Assembly: GCA_930990555.1 (NCBI GenBank)
Contig: CAKNPW010000010.1
Location: 1-56,690, forward strand
From: an uncultured Clostridium sp.
Lineage (GTDB): Bacteria; Bacillota; Clostridia; TANB77; CAG-508
Reading direction: 5' to 3'
Length of the DNA: 56,690 nucleotides
The notes beneath the pieces are model-generated. The model saw only the letters and a program-made list of their open reading frames with translations. It searched no databases and was not told the DNA's origin. Positions 54,581 through 56,690 of this stretch are shown one piece after another (the stretch's first letter is position 1; every line of letters starts with the position of its first letter). Made by a program: the position numbers and the translations under genes.

Positions 54581-56690
54581 AATGGATAAAGAAAAATTTA
54601 AAATACCTAAAGCAGTACAAGATATTATTCCAATTAATGCAATATGGGAAGATGGAATTTTTTTAGTTGGAAATAATAAATATTCAAAATCGTATAAATT
54701 TTTGGACATAAACTATGCAGTAGCGAGTAAAGAAGATAAGGAAGCAATGTTTTTAGATTATTCTGATTTGCTTAATTCTTTAGATACTGGAGCAACAACT
54801 AAAATTACAATAAATAATAGAAGAATAAATAAATTAGATTTTCAAAAAACAATTTTGTTAAAAGATGCTAATGATGGGTTAGATAAATATAGACATGAAT
54901 ATAATCAAATGCTTATTTCTCAAGCAGAGAATGCAAATGAAATAGTCCAGGAAAAAATAATTACAATTTCAGTATATAAAAATAGTATTGAAGAAGCAAG
55001 AAATTATTTTACAAGAACAAGTACAGAATTAATAAATCATTTTAATGCGTTAGGTTCAAAATGTATTGAATTAAATGCAACAGAAAGATTAAGAATTGCT
55101 CATGATTTTTATAGAACAGGAGAAGAAACAGCATTTCATTTTGATATACACGAAACAATGAAAAAAGGGCATAATTTTAAAGATTTTATATGTTCTGATA
55201 CTGCTCAATTTGAAAAAGACTATTTTATGCTAGGCAAGAGGTATGGAAGAGTATTTTTCTTAAAAGAATTTGCAAGTTATATCAATGATAATATGGTTTC
55301 AGAACTAACAGACTTAAATAGAAATATGATGCTATCAATAGATATTATTCCTATTCCAATGGATGAAGCAGTTAAAGAAGCTGAAAATCGTAGACTTGGA
55401 GTTGAAACTAATATAACAAATTGGCAAAGAAAACAAAATGCAAATAATAATTTTTCTGCAATTATACCTTATGATATGGAACAACAAAGAAATGATTCCA
55501 AAGAATTTTTAGATGATTTAACTTTAAGAGATCAAAGGATGTTTTTAGCTGTTCTTACTATTGTAATTACAGATGACACAAAAGAAAAGTTAGAAAGTGA
55601 TACGGAAGCATTATTACAAGTTGCTAGCAAAAATTTATGTCAGTTAGGTATTTTAAGGTATCAACAATTAGATGGACTTAATACAGTTTTACCTTATGGA
55701 GTTAGGAAAATAGACGCATTAAGAACTTTAACAACTGAAAGTTTAGCAGTATTTATGCCATTTAAAGTCCAAGAGATAAGACATGAGAATGGTATTTTTT
55801 ATGGTCAAAATACAATAAGTAAAAATATGATAATTGCTGACAGAAGGCAATTATTAAATGGAAATTCATTTATTCTAGGGGTATCTGGTAGTGGTAAATC
55901 TTTTGCTGGAAAACAAGAAATTACTTCTATAAGATTAAGAGATCCTAAAGCAGATATAATTATAATAGACCCAGAAAGAGAATATTCTCCATTAATTAAG
56001 TCATTAACTGGAGAGGTAATTAAAATTTCTGCAACAAGTAATAATCATATAAATGCGATGGATATGAATTCGGAATATGGTGATGGAGCTAATCCTGTTA
56101 TATTAAAGTCAGAATTTATTTTGTCGCTTTGTGAACAATTAATTGGTAGTGGTAATCTCGGACCGAAACAAAAGTCAATAATAGATAGATGTACTGCAAA
56201 TGTCTATAGAGTATTTCAACAAGGTAATTATCAGGGAATACCACCAACATTACAAGATTTTAGAGAAGAATTATTAAAACAACCTGAAGAAGAAGCAAAA
56301 GAAATTGCATTAGCAATAGAATTATTTACAAATGGTTCTTTAAATACATTTGCAATGAATACAAATGTAAATACATCTAGTAGTTTAATATGCTATGACA
56401 TTTTAGATTTAGGAAAACAATTACTTCCTATAGGAATGTTGGTAGTTTTAGACTCTATTTTAAATAGAATAACAGCCAATAGAACAAAAGGAAAAAATAC
56501 ATATATATTTATAGATGAAATATATCTTTTGTTTCAATATGAGTATTCTGCGAATTTCTTATTTACACTTTGGAAGAGAGTTAGAAAATATGGTGCTTTT
56601 TGTACTGGTATAACACAAAATGTAGAGGACTTATTACAAAGTCATACTGCTAGAACAATGCTTGCAAACTCTGAATTTATTATAATGCTT
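54552..56690 (+). CDS. VirB4-type conjugation ATPase (partial, runs off the edge)
   Basis: The main ATPase of the transfer channel; 713 codons are present with no stop, so the C-terminus is missing. Start ATG 54552 follows AAAAAGGAGG. It begins MLKTLKRIFKMDKEKFKIPK and has INYAVASKEDKEAMFLDYSD, GATTKITINNRRINK, Walker [12 protein letters not shown] (~residue 441), DPEREYSPL and Walker B YIFIDEIYLLF (~650). This is the pattern of the CD1110-like VirB4 subgroup. It overlaps prgI by 29 bases, so both are translated together. Confidence 0.93.
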   Translation, partial: MLKTLKRIFKMDKEKFKIPKAVQDIIPINAIWEDGIFLVGNNKYSKSYKFLDINYAVASKEDKEAMFLDYSDLLNSLDTGATTKITINNRRINKLDFQKTILLKDANDGLDKYRHEYNQMLISQAENANEIVQEKIITISVYKNSIEEARNYFTRTSTELINHFNALGSKCIELNATERLRIAHDFYRTGEETAFHFDIHETMKKGHNFKDFICSDTAQFEKDYFMLGKRYGRVFFLKEFASYINDNMVSELTDLNRNMMLSIDIIPIPMDEAVKEAENRRLGVETNITNWQRKQNANNNFSAIIPYDMEQQRNDSKEFLDDLTLRDQRMFLAVLTIVITDDTKEKLESDTEALLQVASKNLCQLGILRYQQLDGLNTVLPYGVRKIDALRTLTTESLAVFMPFKVQEIRHENGIFYGQNTISKNMIIADRRQLLNGNSFILGVSGSGKSFAGKQEITSIRLRDPKADIIIIDPEREYSPLIKSLTGEVIKISATSNNHINAMDMNSEYGDGANPVILKSEFILSLCEQLIGSGNLGPKQKSIIDRCTANVYRVFQQGNYQGIPPTLQDFREELLKQPEEEAKEIALAIELFTNGSLNTFAMNTNVNTSSSLICYDILDLGKQLLPIGMLVVLDSILNRITANRTKGKNTYIFIDEIYLLFQYEYSANFLFTLWKRVRKYGAFCTGITQNVEDLLQSHTARTMLANSEFIIML

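Larger units (their letters stand above)
23340..56690. mobile_element. Integrative and conjugative element, Tn1549/CTn type (left part)
   Basis: From just after secA to the window edge: tyrosine integrase, ParA/ParB, surface adhesin, cargo, a helicase-methylase with nested tnpV, primase, oriT-like hairpins, MobC, MOBP relaxase, PcfB, VirD4, Maff2, MT-A70 methylase, VirB6-like protein, PrgI and VirB4. The order pcfB-virD4-Maff2-methylase-virB6-prgI-virB4 is the one known from Clostridioides CTn elements and Tn1549. The left boundary is inferred to lie between 23332 and about 23500. The exact attachment core cannot be fixed because the right end is outside the window. Confidence 0.93.

Noticed and set aside
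1..56690. tRNA, rRNA, CRISPR array or riboswitch
   Set aside because: None was recognised by eye in either strand; short structured RNAs cannot be excluded without a covariance-model search.

Overview
The window is very AT-rich, with strong AGGAGG-type ribosome binding sites, many hairpin-plus-T-run terminators and a typical Bacillota gene set: Hsp20 behind a CIRCE-like operator, UvrB/UvrA, MurD, a YtvI-like permease, SecA with a C-terminal zinc motif and AbrB-type regulators. It most likely comes from an anaerobic low-GC Bacillota, probably a Clostridia member of the gut type. This is inferred from gene content; no rRNA or other taxonomic marker is present.

Positions 1 to about 23.34 kb are ordinary chromosome. 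They hold hsp20; a run of four unrecognised genes (985-3768) that includes a single-pass membrane coiled-coil protein; a flavin-reductase-like protein with a second small C-terminal domain; an SDR oxidoreductase; a SAM methyltransferase; a membrane-fused spermidine-synthase-like protein; uvrB and uvrA split by an orphan gene; a CMP-kinase-like P-loop protein; murD; a CBS-pair protein; a YtvI/AI-2E-type permease; an OB-fold-like membrane-anchored protein; and secA. Three intergenic copies of a small dispersed element lie here. Each is made of 21-bp G-rich units (3, 1 and 2 copies) closed by a conserved end that includes ATCCCTAT.

From just after secA to the end of the window (about 23.34-56.69 kb) lies the left part of a large integrative and conjugative element (ICE) of the Tn1549/CTn type. 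It has a tyrosine integrase at its left end, parA/parB, an N-anchored protein, a 1209-residue thioester/CnaB surface adhesin, and a first cargo block (SRPBCC, Nudix, AbrB, alpha/beta hydrolase, a frameshifted membrane protein, an anchored protein). Next comes a 2270-residue ArdC-like/methylase/SNF2 helicase protein with a complete tnpV gene nested in another frame. A second cargo block follows (small SH3-like protein, two anchored proteins, one with a DUF4839-like domain). The conjugation module ends the window: TOPRIM primase, a likely oriT, mobC, the MOBP relaxase, PcfB, the VirD4/TraG coupling ATPase, a Maff2/VirB2-like protein, an MT-A70 methylase, a VirB6/TrbL-like protein, small proteins, PrgI and VirB4. 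VirB4 runs off the right edge, so the right end of the ICE and its second attachment site are outside the window.

In the ICE the parts fit a known scheme. Int excises the element, the relaxase and MobC nick oriT, VirD4 with PcfB brings the relaxosome to the VirB4/VirB6/PrgI/Maff2 channel, and ParA/ParB and the big helicase-methylase serve maintenance. The most noteworthy items are the nested tnpV, a GTGTGAACA motif shared by the int region, the parB-downstream region and oriT, the TTGTCCAC/GTGGACAA array at the ICE left end, two probable single-base frameshifts (one at the coupling-protein start), two direct-repeat scars around inserted genes, and the 21-bp-unit chromosomal element.
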